Position numbers and translations under genes: made by a program. A DNA stretch of 64,000 bases, from NCBI RefSeq assembly GCF_045679555.1, contig NC_092110.1, forward strand, positions 682,001 through 746,000, written 5' to 3'. This DNA is from Salvelinus alpinus (lineage: Eukaryota > Chordata > Actinopteri > Salmoniformes > Salmonidae). The first letter of the stretch is position 1. Every line of letters begins with the position of its first letter. The notes under the pieces are model-generated. The model saw only the letters and a list, made by a program, of their open reading frames with translations, made no database searches and was not told the DNA's origin. Positions 12,495 through 24,189 of this stretch are shown here, one piece after another.

Positions 12495-13828
12495 CAGTGT
12501 CTTCAGAAAGTACTGTATTTACACCCCTTGACTTTTCTACATGTTGCTTTGTTACAGCCTGAGATTTTGTGTCGCTGGCCTACACACAATACCCCATAAT
12601 GTCAAAGTGGGAAAATATTTTTCTAAATATTTACAAATTCATACAAAAATTAAAAGCTGAAATGTATTGAGTTAATAAATATTCAACCCTTTTGTTATAG
12701 CAAGCCTAAATACATAAAAAAAACAGATGATGCTGGGCCAATTGTGCGCCGCCCTATGGGACTCCCAATCACAGCCGGATGTGATACAGCCTGGATTCGA
12801 ACCAGGGACTGTAGTGACACCTCTTGCACTTAGATGCAGTGCCTTAGACCGCTGCGCCACTCGGGAGTAAACATTTGCTTAACAAGTCACATAATAAGTT
12901 GCACTCACTCTATGTGCAATAATAGTGTTAAACATGATTTTTGAATGACTACCTCATTTCTGTACCCCACACATACAATTATCTCTAAGATTCTTCAGTC
13001 AAGCAATGAATATCAAAAAGATTAAAACACAAAGACCAGGAAGGTTTTCCGCAAAGAGGACCTTTTGGTAGATGGATAAAAAAGCAGGCATTGAATATTT
13101 CTTTGAGCATAGTGAAGTTATTAATTGTACTTTGTCACTACAAAGATACAGGCACCCTTCCTAACTCATCTGCCAGAGAGGAAGAACACTGCTCAGGGAT
13201 TTCACCATGAGGCCAGTGGTGATTTTAAAACAGTTACAGAGAACTTAGGATGGATCACAACATTGTAGTTACTCCACAATACTAACATAAATCACAGAGT
13301 GAAAAGAAGGAAGCCTGTAAAGAATAAAAATATTCCAAAACATGCATCCTGTTTGCGATAAGGCACTAAATTAATACTGCAAAAAAAGAATGTGTGCAAA
13401 GAAAGTAACTTTTTGTCCTGAATAAAAAAGCGTTATATTTGGGGCAAATCCAACCCAACAAATCACTAAGTACCATTCTTCATATTTGTGGTGGTGGCTG
13501 CATGTTATGGGTATGCTTGTTATCGGCAAGGATTAGGGAGGTTTAGGATAAAAGTAAACAGAACAGAGCTAAGCACAGGCAAAATCCTAGAGAAAAACCT
13601 GGTTCAGTCTGCTTTCCACCAGACACTGGGAGAGGAATTCACCTTTCAGCAGGACAATAACCTAAAATACAAGGCCAAATATACACTGGAGTTGCTTAAT
13701 TTTCTTCCACTCTGGCATTACAGAGTATTTTGTGTAGATCCCAGAATATTTAAAAACAATTAAATCAATTGGAATCACATTTTGTAACACAACAAAATGT
13801 GGAAAATTCAAAAGGTGTGAATATTTTA
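12495..13828 (+). mobile_element. Decayed Tc1-like transposon with SINE inside
   Basis: The left terminus CAGTGTCTTCAGAAAGTACTG after TA (12493-12494) and the inner text CACCCCTTGACTTTT match the element at 38951-40465. The right end, AAATTCAAAAGGTGTGAATATTTTATGG, breaks off before the terminal repeat where a SINE fragment begins. Traces of transposase survive near 13488-13700 (QTLGEEFTFQQD, the second-aspartate motif). No open gene remains. Confidence 0.75.
12722..12868 (-). mobile_element. tRNA-derived SINE head, minus strand
   Basis: The reverse strand begins CTCCCGAGTGGCGCAGCGG (A-box-like TGGCGCAGCGG), has the B box GGTTCGAATCC and ends in GCCCAGCATC. It is the 5' part of the same SINE family as 34968-35360 and 43401-43827. 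It lies inside the decayed Tc1 at 12495-13828. It is not a tRNA gene: it lacks the clover-leaf continuity and is repeated in the window. Confidence 0.85.
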
Positions 13829-13925
13829 TGGTTCGATTCCCGGGACCACCAATACGTAGAATTTAAGTCGTTTTGGATAAAAGCGTCTGCTAAATGGCAT
13901 TTATTATTATTATTATTATTATAAT
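13829..13925 (+). mobile_element. SINE 3' fragment with (TTA)n tail
   Basis: B-box-like GGTTCGATTCC is followed by the tail domain GGATAAAAGCGTCTGCTAAATGG, widespread in fish SINEs, and a short (ATT)n run at 13905-13922. The A-box end is missing. It marks the broken right end of the adjacent Tc1 element. Confidence 0.7.
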
Positions 13926-13947
13926 AGTTCACTACTCCCCAACACTG

Positions 13948-14580
13948 GATATTGGTTGCTGAAAAGTATGTTGGTTCTGAATAATACAATTACAAAAACA
14001 ATTCTTGATCAGGCCAATATCAGGCCTGGGCCTATGTTCTGTGATTTTTCCAGTGCAGTTCATTTTGGAAGATATTTTTGGTGCACATTTCTTCCAACCT
14101 CCAAACAAGCATGTTTATAATATCCAGTAAAATTGTACTTCTTAATTGAAATAGTGACAGTATACTAGTATGCAGTGGACACAGGCCTACCTCAGTGTTA
14201 ATTTACCTCAATGGATGAAAACTCCAAAAGGCCTCTGAGGTTTGGACGCCATCTTGTGGGTATAGAACTTATCAAAGTCCTCTTTACCTGGCAAGTGAAA
14301 CAGAAGTTTAGTTGGTTACAAATACCTATTTGTGGTGTGATGAGTGGGTCTGAAACTTTAGTTTTAGAATACATTCTATAATATTTTCTGCTTTTAAATT
14401 TATAGCCTAACTATTAATTATTGAGGAATATAATGGCCCAGATACACCACGCGTAAAATCGACGTCGGTGAGACTTGCGTGATATGGAGGTAGGGGACTC
14501 ACGGGCTGTAGGTGCGCCCAACCCCTGGAGGTCGCCCCCCCCCCTCTCCCCAGGTAGGATATGAACACATCAAAAGACAT
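13948..14580. other. Non-coding stretch, no gene recognised
   Basis: AT-rich sequence with no splice-bounded exon or open frame of note. A poly-C tract (CGCCCCCCCCCCTCTCCCC) lies near 14533-14551, just before the minisatellite. Confidence 0.4.
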
Positions 14581-14589
14581 TGCATAACA

Positions 14590-14905
14590 AAAATAGAATT
14601 ACAGGAAATTAGCTGTAAAACTGAAGAAAAAAATGAATGTATAGAATTGCAGCAAATTTACTTTAAAAATTGAACATTCTCTCAGATTCATTGAAAGATG
14701 TGTAGAATAGCATGGGATTACCTATATAACTGCTAATTTTCCCTCTGCCCCATGGCAATATGTGTAGAATTGTAGGAAATTAGCTTTAAAAGAGCAACAT
14801 TTTCGCTCAGCCACATGGCAAAATGTGTAGAATAGCATGAGATTAGCTATACAACTGCAAAGAAATAATTTGGCAAAATGGCAAATGGCAAAATGTGTAG
14901 AATTG
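14590..14905 (+). repeat. Degenerate minisatellite, about 60-bp unit
   Basis: Units built on ATGGCAAAATGTGTAGAAT(T/A)G, then AGGAAATTAGCTTTAAAA or GAGATTAGCTAT and a CAACATTTTC-like stretch, recur about five times with much divergence. The Tc1 at 14908 is inserted at the TA right after the last AATTG. Sequence that often goes with this repeat resumes after the transposon as TTTTTTGAGGGTCAGACC (16615 on). Confidence 0.75.
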
Positions 14906-15230
14906 TACAGTTGAAGTCAGAAGTTTACATACACTTAGGTTGGAGTCATTAAAACTTGTTTTTCAACCACTCCACAAATTTCTTGTTAACAAACTATAGT
15001 TTTGGCAAGTCTGTTACGACATCTGCTTTGTGCATGACACAAGTAATTTTTCCATCAATTGTTTACAGACAGATTATCTCACTTATAACTCACTGTATCA
15101 CAATTCCAGTAGGTCAGAAGTTTACATACACTAAGTTGACTGTGCATTTAAACAATTTGGAAAATTCCAGAAAATGATGTCATGGCTTAAGAAGCTTCTG
15201 ATAGGCTAATTGACATCATTTGAGTCAATT

Positions 15231-15300
15231 CTGTACAGCACTTTGACATATCAGCTGATGTAAGAAGGGCTTTATGAATACATTCAATTTTATTTGAATT
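15231..15300 (+). mobile_element. 70-bp 3' tail of a dispersed retroposon inside Tc1
   Basis: The sister copy has an uninterrupted ATTTGAGTCAATTG here, whereas this copy has CTGTACAGCACTTTGACATA...GATGTAAGAAGGGCTTTAT and a TTTTATTTG tail inserted after GTCAATT. The bases AATT occur on both sides (15227-15230, 15297-15300), a likely short target duplication. The inserted text equals the extreme 3' end of the repeat at 51236-51886. Confidence 0.8.
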
Positions 15301-15386
15301 GGAGGTGTATCTGTGGATGTATTTCAAGGCCTACCTGTCCTGGTTTCAAGGACTACTCCAAACTCAGTGCCTCTTTGCTTGACATC

Positions 15387-16343
<957 letters not shown>

Positions 16344-16609
16344 GTTAAACAATTTAAAGGCAATCCTACCAAATACTAATTGAGTGTATGTAAACTTCTG
16401 ACCCACTGGGAATGTGATGAAAGAAATAAAAGCTGAAATAAATAATTCTCTCTACTATTATTTTGACATTTCACATTCTTAAAATAAAGTGGTGATCCTA
16501 ACTGACCTAAGACAGGGAATTTTTACTAGGATTAAATGTCAGGAATTGTGAAAAACTGTGTTTAAATGTATTTGTCTTAGGTGTATGTAAACTTCCGTCT
16601 TCAACTGTA

Positions 16610-16904
16610 TATCATTTTTTGAGGGTCAGACCTTACGGGCCCGCAAAACTACGGTACGCCGCTAATAAGAGTCCTACTGCTGTCAATGTTAGGCTACCTG
16701 CTACACTGGTGCATGGAGACTATTTTTCTCGGATCCACCCACGTAAACACCATACAAAGTGCCTGAAATAATTGGTATAAATCATTTTTTGACAATTAAA
16801 ACATACTCACTCAGCTTCATAGTAATAGAAACAGTACTGGCGTCCTGTTCACGGTTGTGCATGCATAAATCAGGTGTAGCTCCTCTGTAATTTATATACA
16901 CTAC
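16610..16904. other. Short non-coding stretch
   Basis: It begins with TTTTTTGAGGGTCAGACCTTACGGGCCCG, probably the continuation of the repeat split by the Tc1 element. Nothing else is recognised. Confidence 0.35.
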
Positions 16905-19700
16905 ATGTTTATTTTAGGAATTTATTTATAGGGGGCAATTTACATTAATCAACATCAATATTACAATAATGCAAAATCCATGTAAATGTGCCGGGGTTAG
17001 CCAAAAGCTAATTTGCACCCTTAGTCCCAGGGCAAGTAAGGGCAATTACACAACAATACAAAATACAAATACATTACATTGAATAAGATATATTTCTAAC
17101 AACAACAACTTATTTGTAATAAAAACACTATCATCAACTGTCGTCTTACACATGAGGAACCATAGATGACTCATGTACAAGTTTGGATATTTCATTCCAG
17201 TATATTGTATTTCTAACAGAGAAGACCGATTGATAAAATTTACTGTGGCAAAGTGACAAAGCAATTCCCTCTAGTTACTGCCCTTGTTGTCCTGGAGTTG
17301 CTTTCCTTGAGCATGCTATGCTGGCATAGGGGTGGAGGGGCAAGACCGTGCAGAATCTTAAAGACAAGGCTTGCATCTACATACTGCTTAAAGCTATCCA
17401 GACTGAATGAATTATGTTTGCGTGTTAACTTGTGGGAGATCATTTAAATAGATGGTAAACAGAAGGGGGCCTAATATTTACCCTTGTGGGACCCCAATGT
17501 TATAGTAAAGAGAGTCCGACTGAGTGTCCCCCAAATTAACCCTTTGACTTCTGTTTGTCAGATGGGAATACATCCAACTAATGGCTTCAGTGGACACATT
17601 AGGGAGGATAGTTTGGATAGGAGGACCTCATGATTCACGGTATCAAAGGCCTTTTTAAGATCCAAAAATACTGTGCCGACCTCCCCACCTATGTCCAGTT
17701 TAGATTTAAACCACTCCAGAAAATAACAATTGGCTGTTTCGGTGGAATGGTTAGTTCTGAATCCAAATTGCATTTGATGTATGGAGTTGCCCTGACTGAG
17801 GTGATCAGTCAGATGATCAGCCACCCATCTTTCAGCTACTTTTGATAGCAGTGGATGCATGCTTATAGGTCTGTAATTTTCCACCAGTGTTGGGTCACCA
17901 GATTTTAAAACAGGTATCACTGCAGCAGACTTCCAAGCATTGGGGAAGAACCCATATTTGATGGACAGATTAACTTCTTTGGGGTAGGGGGCAGTATTTT
18001 CACGTCCGGATGAAAAGCATGCCCAGAGTAAACAGCCTGCTACAAAGCCATAAAAGCTGGAATATGCATACTATTAGTAGATTTGGATAGAAAACACTCT
18101 GAAGTTTCTAAAACTGTTTGAATGATGTCTGTGAGTATAACAGAACTCATATGGCAGGCAAAAACCTGAGAAAAAATCCAACCAGGAAGTGGGAAATCTG
18201 AGGTTGGTCGATTTTCAACTCAGCTCCTATTGAAGATACAGTGGGATATTGGTAACTTCCTAAGGCTTCCACTAGATTTTAACAGTCTTTAGAACCTTGT
18301 CTGATGCTTCTACTGTGAGGTGGGGCTGAATGAGAGGGGATTGAGTAAGGTCTACCATGACCTGAACATGCGCTGACCATGCGCGTTCATGTGAGAGCGA
18401 GCTTTGTTCCATCGCACTTCTGAAGACAAAGGAATTCTCCGGTTGGAACATTATTGAAGAATTATGTTAAAAACATCCTAAAGATTGATTCAATACTTCA
18501 TTTGTCATGTTTTTACGGACTGTAATATAACTTTTTTAACTTTTCGTCCGTACTTTCCGCTGGACTTGCCCGTGCGTCGTGAGTTTGGTAAGTGTACTGA
18601 ACGCTAGAACAACAAGGAGTAATTTGGACATAAATTATGGACATTATCGAACAAAACAAACATTTATTTGGAACTGGGATTCCTGGGAGTGCATTCTGAT
18701 GAAGACCATCAAAGGTAAGTGAATGTTTATAATGTTATTTCTGACTTATGTTGACTGCACAATATGGCGGATATATTCGTGTCTTGATTGGGCTCTGAGC
18801 GCCGACTCAGATTATTGCATGGTTTGCTTTTTCCGTAAAGCTTTTTTGAAATCTGACACAGCGGTTGCATTAAGGAGAAGTGCATCTAAAATTCCATTTA
18901 TAACAGTTGTATCTTTTAGCAATGTTTATTATGAGTATTCCTTTAAATTGATGTGGCTCTCTGCAAAATCAAAGGATGTTTTGGAACTTCTGAACGTAAC
19001 GCGCCAATGTAAACTCAGATTTTGATATAAATATGAACTTTACCGAACAAAACATACATGTATTGTGTAACATGAAGTCCTATGATTGTCATCTGATGAA
19101 GATCATCAAAGGTTAGTGATTAATTTTATCTATATTTCTGATTTTTGTGACTCCTCTCTTTGGCTGGAAAAATGGCTGTGTTATTCTGTGAATAGGCACT
19201 CACCTAACATAATCGTTTGGTTTGCTTTCATCGTAAAGCCTTTTTGAAATTGGACACTGTGGCTGGATTTACAAGTGTATCTTTAAAATGGTGTAAAATA
19301 CATGTATGTTTGAGGAATTTTAATTATGGGATTTCTGTTGTTTTGAATTTGGCGCCCTGCAGTTTCACTGGCTGTTGAAGAGGTGGGACGTTACCGTCTC
19401 ACGTACCCTAGAGAGGTTAACTAGATGTACAATAGGAGCAATCAGAGAATATTTGTGTCTCTTCAGGAATACAGTGTCTAGAGCTCCTGAAGAAGCGGAG
19501 ATTTCAGGAATTCTGAATATTGGTTTATTATAATCTCTGGGAGTGAGAAATGTGGTCTTGTTTTAAAATCTTTTAGCCATTTCTCTGACAGAGTCAACAA
19601 CAAAACATTTTAAAGGTGGTGGATATGAAATTAGAGTCTTGATTTAGAATCCCAATAACCTTTAATTCAGGGTGTTTTGGGGATTTTCAGCTCCTCTCCT
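16905..19700 (-). pseudogene. Non-LTR retrotransposon (LINE) fragment, split by insertion
   Basis: On the minus strand the 3' end lies near 16905 with a CCTATAAATAAATT tail. Upstream comes the C-terminal part of a reverse transcriptase ORF (VDASLVFKILHGLAPPPLC near 17390-17340), then the RT domain at 17558-17969 (PVLKSGDPTLVENYRPIS, FLDLKKAFDTVNHEVLLSKL, and a GVPQG motif near 17500). The segment carrying the catalytic YADD box is deleted between GVPQG and the C-terminal part. The 5' portion continues beyond the piggyBac-like element at 19421-19700. CR1/L2-like affinity is likely. Not functional. Confidence 0.82.
17970..19420 (+). mobile_element. piggyBac-like non-autonomous element, TTAA-flanked
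   Basis: TTAA stands at both ends (17970-17973 and 19417-19420). The imperfect inverted termini are CTTCTTTGGGGTAGGGGGC and, reverse complemented, CCTCTCTAGGGTACGTGAG. It encodes no transposase. It carries two diverged internal blocks, each with a phrase like ATCTGATGAAGA(T/C)CATCAAAGGT (near 18695 and 19092), which suggests an internal duplication. It interrupts a LINE reading frame exactly at a TTAA. Confidence 0.85.
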
Positions 19701-19734
19701 TGTTAGTTTCTTGAGATTTTTTTTTTTGGGGGGA

Positions 19735-20201
19735 CAGGGAGTACTTCTCACGGTCTCCCTAATCTTTGTCGGCTGGGTAGTGATACAGTATGTGCGTAGG
19801 ATACCTGCTGTTTGTGTGTGAAGGTATGTGAGTAAGGAGCCAGTATAAAATGAATGGTTTTGTACAACGGACTAGGACGTCCTCGTGAATAAACATTTGA
19901 TTTTTGTTGGCTGGGCCTCTGTCTGTTTTCATTTCAACCAGTATCTTATAAATTCTGGGTTGCAGACTGAGTAGTTAATTGAGGTTCAGTTTATGAACAT
20001 TGAGAACATAATTCTCGTAACAGGTACTGAGTTTCTGTCTCGAAGGTGGGTTTTGTTTGGGACATATCAAGAGTTTGCATTAAAATAAGATTATCTGCAG
20101 ATTGCTCATTGTCTTGCAAAGCCATGTTAGTGACAGAGGTTATGCTCACATACACAGAATGTCCTTTTCTGAACCAGATAATATAGGCTACACAAATATA
20201 G
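19735..20201. other. Unassigned stretch, possibly an LTR fragment
   Basis: AATAAACATTTGATTTTTGTTGG at 19889 and a terminus-like ATAATTCTCGTAACA at 20009-20023 resemble the 3' part of a long terminal repeat, but no matching partner or start was found. No gene is seen. Confidence 0.25.
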
Positions 20202-20340
20202 TGTGGCAGACCAGAGGGTTTGGTCAAGACATTTACACAGATCAGACACTGACAGAGTTGGAATAACTCGGTTTCAAGAATGTTTATTTAAATACCACAC
20301 AAAAACAAGGGGAGACCCTCTCCGGCACCCCGATGATTGG
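20202..20340 (-). repeat. Truncated 3' LTR
   Basis: GTGGCAGACCAG...GTCAAGAC...TTACACAGATCAGA and ...GGAGACCCTCTCCGG align with the outer part of the LTR at 22164-22672. Beyond about 20340 the sequence switches to integrase coding text, so the inner LTR part and the end of pol are lost. Confidence 0.8.
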
Positions 20341-22163
20341 GGGACCAGTGGGTTTTGGAAGTGTGCTTTTGGAGCAGTGATTTGACACTCCGGGCAGCTG
20401 CGACAATAGTCTTCCACGGCCCTACTCATCCCGGGCTAGTGGAACCGGGCTGCAATCTGTTCCTGGGTCTTCACCATTCCCAGGTGCGCCCCCAACAGGT
20501 GGGTGTGGGCCAGCTGAAGAACGTTTCCCAAGTACCGTCGGGGCAGCAACACTACCTCTTGAAGTTCCCCCTGTTGGTGTGACACCTGATAAAAAAAGGT
20601 TATTCTTGATTTGGAAATGGGTTTATTGCCAGTCATTCACCCTCGGAAGTAGCTGTCCATCCACCGCTATCACTTGGGCTGCGGCGGCTTTTAAGTTCGG
20701 ATCCTCCCACTGGGCAGTCCCGAGTTGTCCCCTCAGTTGGCCCCCAGCGGGTGTCTTGACTGGTCCCTCGAAATTGAGGCGGGGGAGGATGGGCTCCTCC
20801 ACCAGTGGTTCACCAGGGGGGTCGGGTTCCGGGCCCCTTGAGACTCATACTCCGGACGCATAGATACAGGTTTGTCAACAGCTTGCTTCCGGGCCGTGCA
20901 GGCGACAGGCCGTCTTCGGCCGACTCATACCTTTTTCCTCAGATCATGCCTCCACAGTGCCGCGAACAGCGGACAATCTCGTCCCACGAGGAGTGGTACC
21001 GGCAACTCTGGTACGGCACCCACCACCATCTGGCACCCTTGTGGCGTCACGATATTGGCCCATACGGTTGGATACCGCTTTGTGTCACTGTGGACACAGG
21101 AAATGGACATCTCCCTACCACGTTTGGTCCCCTGGTTCAACAGGCTCGTGGTTATTAGCGTTACTTCCGGAGTCTAAGAAAGCTTCCGTGTCGTGTCCGT
21201 CAACCTTCACCGGGACCATGGGTGCCGTTGATTTGTGGTGCGCCCAACAGGAGGTGACGTAGTTCGCTGCGTGGCCCACCTCGCCTCCGGGGCTTGCTGA
21301 TGGCATCGACTTCTCTCGAGAAGGGCAATTCCAGGCAAGGTGCCCCCAGGCGCCACAATCAAAACACCTCCCAGCCGTCTCTCCACAGGTATACAAACCT
21401 TTGGCCCTGCCGACTGTCGGTTTGGGGTACACAGTGATGGGGCTGTCCTTCCATCCCCCTTCCGGGTCCCGACTCAGTCATGCTCCCACTCAGCAGTGCC
21501 TCAGTGTTCTGATGCGTCTCCACTGCTCCCAGGAGGCCCTCCAAGGTCTGGGGTGCACATAGACTTGCTACCCTCTTCATGTCGTGGGGTAGAGCCCATA
21601 AGAAGCGATCCAGGACCACTTTGTCTAGGATGGAGAGGGTGGATACGTCGGTTAGGAGCCATGCCTTGGTGACGCGTAGTAGGTCGCTCATTTGGGCTCG
21701 GGGGGATGCGTTGGCCACGAACCTCCAGTTGTGGAACAGTTGGGCCCGATGGGCCAGGCTGTACCCGTAGCGGCTGAGTATCTCCCGTTTGAGTCCGTCA
21801 TAGTTAGCCGCCGGTTGTTAAGGTCCCAATATGCCTTTTGGGCGTTCCCGGAGAGGAACGGGGCCAGCAGACTTACCCACTTCGGCCTTGGCCATCCTTC
21901 CCGTAGTGCTGTCCATTCAAACGTACAGAGGTAGGTTTCGATTTCGCTGTCTTCCGTTACCTTGATTTAAAAACTCCTCCTTCCTGATTTCCTCAACGAG
22001 GCGGATATTTTGTAGCCGCTGTTCCTCCAGCGTTCGTTCCTGAACCGCCTGTTGTGCTTGTTGGGCGCGGATGAACTGAGCTATCAACTCGTCCATGCTG
22101 ACGCTGCGTAAACGTCAACCCTGATTTGACCACGTTATCAGAATGCCTGCATTCTCTACCACT
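20341..22163 (-). pseudogene. LTR-element gag-protease-integrase remnant
   Basis: Reading from 22163 leftward, a capsid segment around 21718-21500 (DVSTLSILDKVVLDRFLWAL, ETHQNTEALL) resembles the SCAN-like capsid of Gmr1-type elements. A CCHC zinc knuckle, CFDCGAWGHLAWNC, lies near 21370-21330. An aspartic protease segment follows (VDGHDTEAFLDSGSNA near 21200), with the downstream VGAVPELPVPLLVGRDCPLF near 21020-20960. An integrase zinc finger (HTHLLGAHLGMV...CRSCPEC) lies at 20530-20380, with one in-frame stop. Frames shift between segments. Integrase directly after protease fits the Gmr1 order, in which integrase precedes reverse transcriptase. Confidence 0.8.
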
Positions 22164-22672
22164 TGTGGCAGACCAGGGGTTTAGGTCAAGACGATTACAC
22201 AGATCAGATACGGACAGAGTTGGATTAGCTCGGTTTCACGGATGTTTATTTAAATATCAAACAAAAAGAAAAGAATAGGTCTCCCCCGGGAGACCCTCTC
22301 CGGGATACCGTCTTCTGGGCTCCGGGTCTTGCTGTGTCCTGTGGGGAACAAAACTGAGCTCCCTCCGTTATCCCTGGGACTGAGCACGACTATACGGGAG
22401 TATTCTCTCTTCCCCCAGTCCCTCTCCCATGTGTCTGGCAGCTCTCCCATGTGTCTGGCAGCTTCTGGCAGCTTTATGGGACTAGTCCAGATGGTGAGCA
22501 ATCAGCCCTTTGATTACTCACCAACCACAATCAGCCCCAATTAGTCCTGGCCAGAGAGCCCGTCGAGACCTGGCACGTCCAGCAGAGAGAGCCATCGCCT
22601 TGTGATGTAGACCTCGTCTGTCACCAGGCCTCAACAAGTCTCCCCCTGGTGGCTGATCTGCTGTACGCCACA
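22164..22672 (-). repeat. 5' LTR of Gmr1-like element
   Basis: A 509-bp repeat with inverted ends TGTGGC/GCCACA. It contains a local direct repeat of CTCCCATGTGTCTGGCAGCT (22425-22464). Confidence 0.8.
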
Positions 22673-22719
22673 ATAGATTATTTCAATCATGTTCCACCAT
22701 TAATCAATGATTTTGGACT

Positions 22720-23800
22720 GGATGGCTAATTAGGGGGACTTTTCTCCACTTCTCCCAGAATTACATTCTCCATATCAGCCTTTTTTCTGCAGGTGGCCTA
22801 ACTCCAGACTCTGATGGGGAAGCTTGGTACCCTGGGCCGCTTGGGTGTTTGTTGATCCTGGATTGTTTGAATGAAGGCCAGCATTGATGTTTGGCTGCCT
22901 TCTTTTGTATTCCGCAAGTTGCACCGCCTTCGTGGTCCCTTATTATCCTCAGAGTTTTATATTATGTTATGATTGTCACTGGTTATGATATGTTATGATT
23001 GTCACTGGTCTAAGTAGCCACTTTCCCAACTTAATTTTTTGTATTTTTCCTCATATTCTTCTTCTTTTTCTTGGAATGAGAGGTTATTGTTGTAGACTCT
23101 GGCTCACCAGGTCCTTGGGAGCCGAGAAATTCTGCTCTTCAACCTCCATCTCACTTTCTGCCATTTCAGCTGAGATATGTGATACGTCTGTCCTAGTCAT
23201 GGGGACAGAATTGTTGTCCTGCACATAGTGTGAAAAAGTTTCCTCTGTGCACCTTATGTTGTCCAGTGTAGTAGGACTGTACTCTACCTTGGGCCTTGTC
23301 CATCATAAAATACTTTGATCCGGTGAGGGCCTATCTTTACCGACTATGTTATGGGAGTGATGGGTGCTGCTACAACATATACAAAACGATCTCCATTGGA
23401 GCAGTTTGTAAAGTTGACTTTTGTATCTTATCATGTGCCTCAACAATCTCCCCACCACCCTACATCGAGCTTTAGCCAGAAACTCAGTCAACACTATCAT
23501 CTGTTGATTCAGGTAGGTCTTTATTTGTAACTTGAATTGATTTCTGGTCAGCCATGCGTGACTTCAAACTGAAAGGATTATTCTCTTTGAACACAACATG
23601 TTTTCCTCTGATCAGAAGCTTTGCCCTTGCTTCCTTGCTGAGAAGATATATACGCCAGAGTGCACTTACTTTCTGTACTGACCTCAAGTGGTTTGGATGA
23701 ATTTCATCTATGAGACTGTGGTAGAGCTTCTCCTCCTTAATGGGATTGGCTATGACCTCCTCTTTTGTCAGGATTTCTCTGTCCATGATAAAAATAGGTA
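22720..23800 (-). pseudogene. LINE ORF1-like fragment
   Basis: A minus-strand open stretch at 23786-23484 starts MDREILTKEEVIANPIKEEK and includes VQKVSALWRIYLLSKEARAK and LIRGKHVVFKENNPF, a pattern seen in the RNA-binding first ORF of some fish LINEs. Weaker continuation with stops runs down to about 22720 (ISAEMAESEMEVEEQNFSAP near 23160). The family assignment is by pattern only. It may be the 5' part of the LINE found at 16905-19700, now separated by the LTR element. Confidence 0.45.
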
Positions 23801-24189
23801 AAACATTCTCCTTTTGGGCATTTCATCCCACAACCTTGCTCCAGGTCTAATTTTCCTTGACATCAGTTTTTCCATTACTGGAAATAGCCACAACTACAGC
23901 AGCCATTTTAATTGTAGTGTTCATGTTTAAAGTAATTTGTTTAACATTGAAATGTATCAACAAGACTATTCAGCATTATACAGTGAGGATACTTCTTACT
24001 CAACTGATGGATGGATGGTTGATCCTCAAATAGATATTTTCTGGATTCAGTGTTATCCAGCGATTGAAGCTTCTTAGTTGGGCTGAATACCAAGACAAAA
24101 GGAGATGTCAAAACATAACAAACAAAATATGGACATATCTTTACGGACCTTACAGGCCATTGGTTGCTAAGTCCTACAAAGAAAGAAAG
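23801..24189. other. Non-coding stretch, no gene recognised
   Basis: Short sequence between the LINE fragment and the truncated Tc1. Nothing recognisable beyond short AT-rich runs. Confidence 0.35.

Larger units (their letters stand above)
10435..13947 (-). mobile_element. hAT-like element carrying nested Tc1 and SINE insertions
   Basis: The right end (minus strand) reads CAGTGTTGGGGAGTAGTGAACTA, a common teleost hAT terminus. The left end, CAGTTTTGAGGAAG, matches 11 of its first 14 bases. The flanking 8-mers TGTATTGA (10427-10434) and GATATTGG (13948-13955) match at only 5 of 8 positions, so the boundary is inferred. Original sequence is left at 10435-10585, 12168-12494 and 13926-13947 (repeated AGTTCACTAC and AGTTGAACTACC motifs). 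The rest is inserted: a Tc1 at 10586-12166, a second Tc1 at 12495-13828 with a SINE inside it, and a SINE fragment. Confidence 0.5.
20202..22672 (-). mobile_element. Gmr1-like Ty3/gypsy LTR retrotransposon, internally deleted
   Basis: Two LTRs flank a shortened interior: the minus-strand 5' LTR at 22164-22672 begins TGTGGCGTACAG and ends TGCCACA, and the 3' LTR survives as about 140 bp at 20202-20340. The bases ATAG precede the left end (20198-20201) and follow the right end (22673-22676), a 4-bp target duplication. Two bases inside the 5' LTR, the minus strand reads TGGTAGAGAATGCAGGCA, a possible primer-binding site whose tRNA I could not name. The interior holds capsid, zinc knuckle, protease and the start of integrase. 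Integrase core and reverse transcriptase are absent. Confidence 0.85.

Noticed and set aside
20579..21934. Plus-strand open frames of 80-117 codons
   Set aside because: They are antisense to the gag-protease-integrase text of the LTR element.
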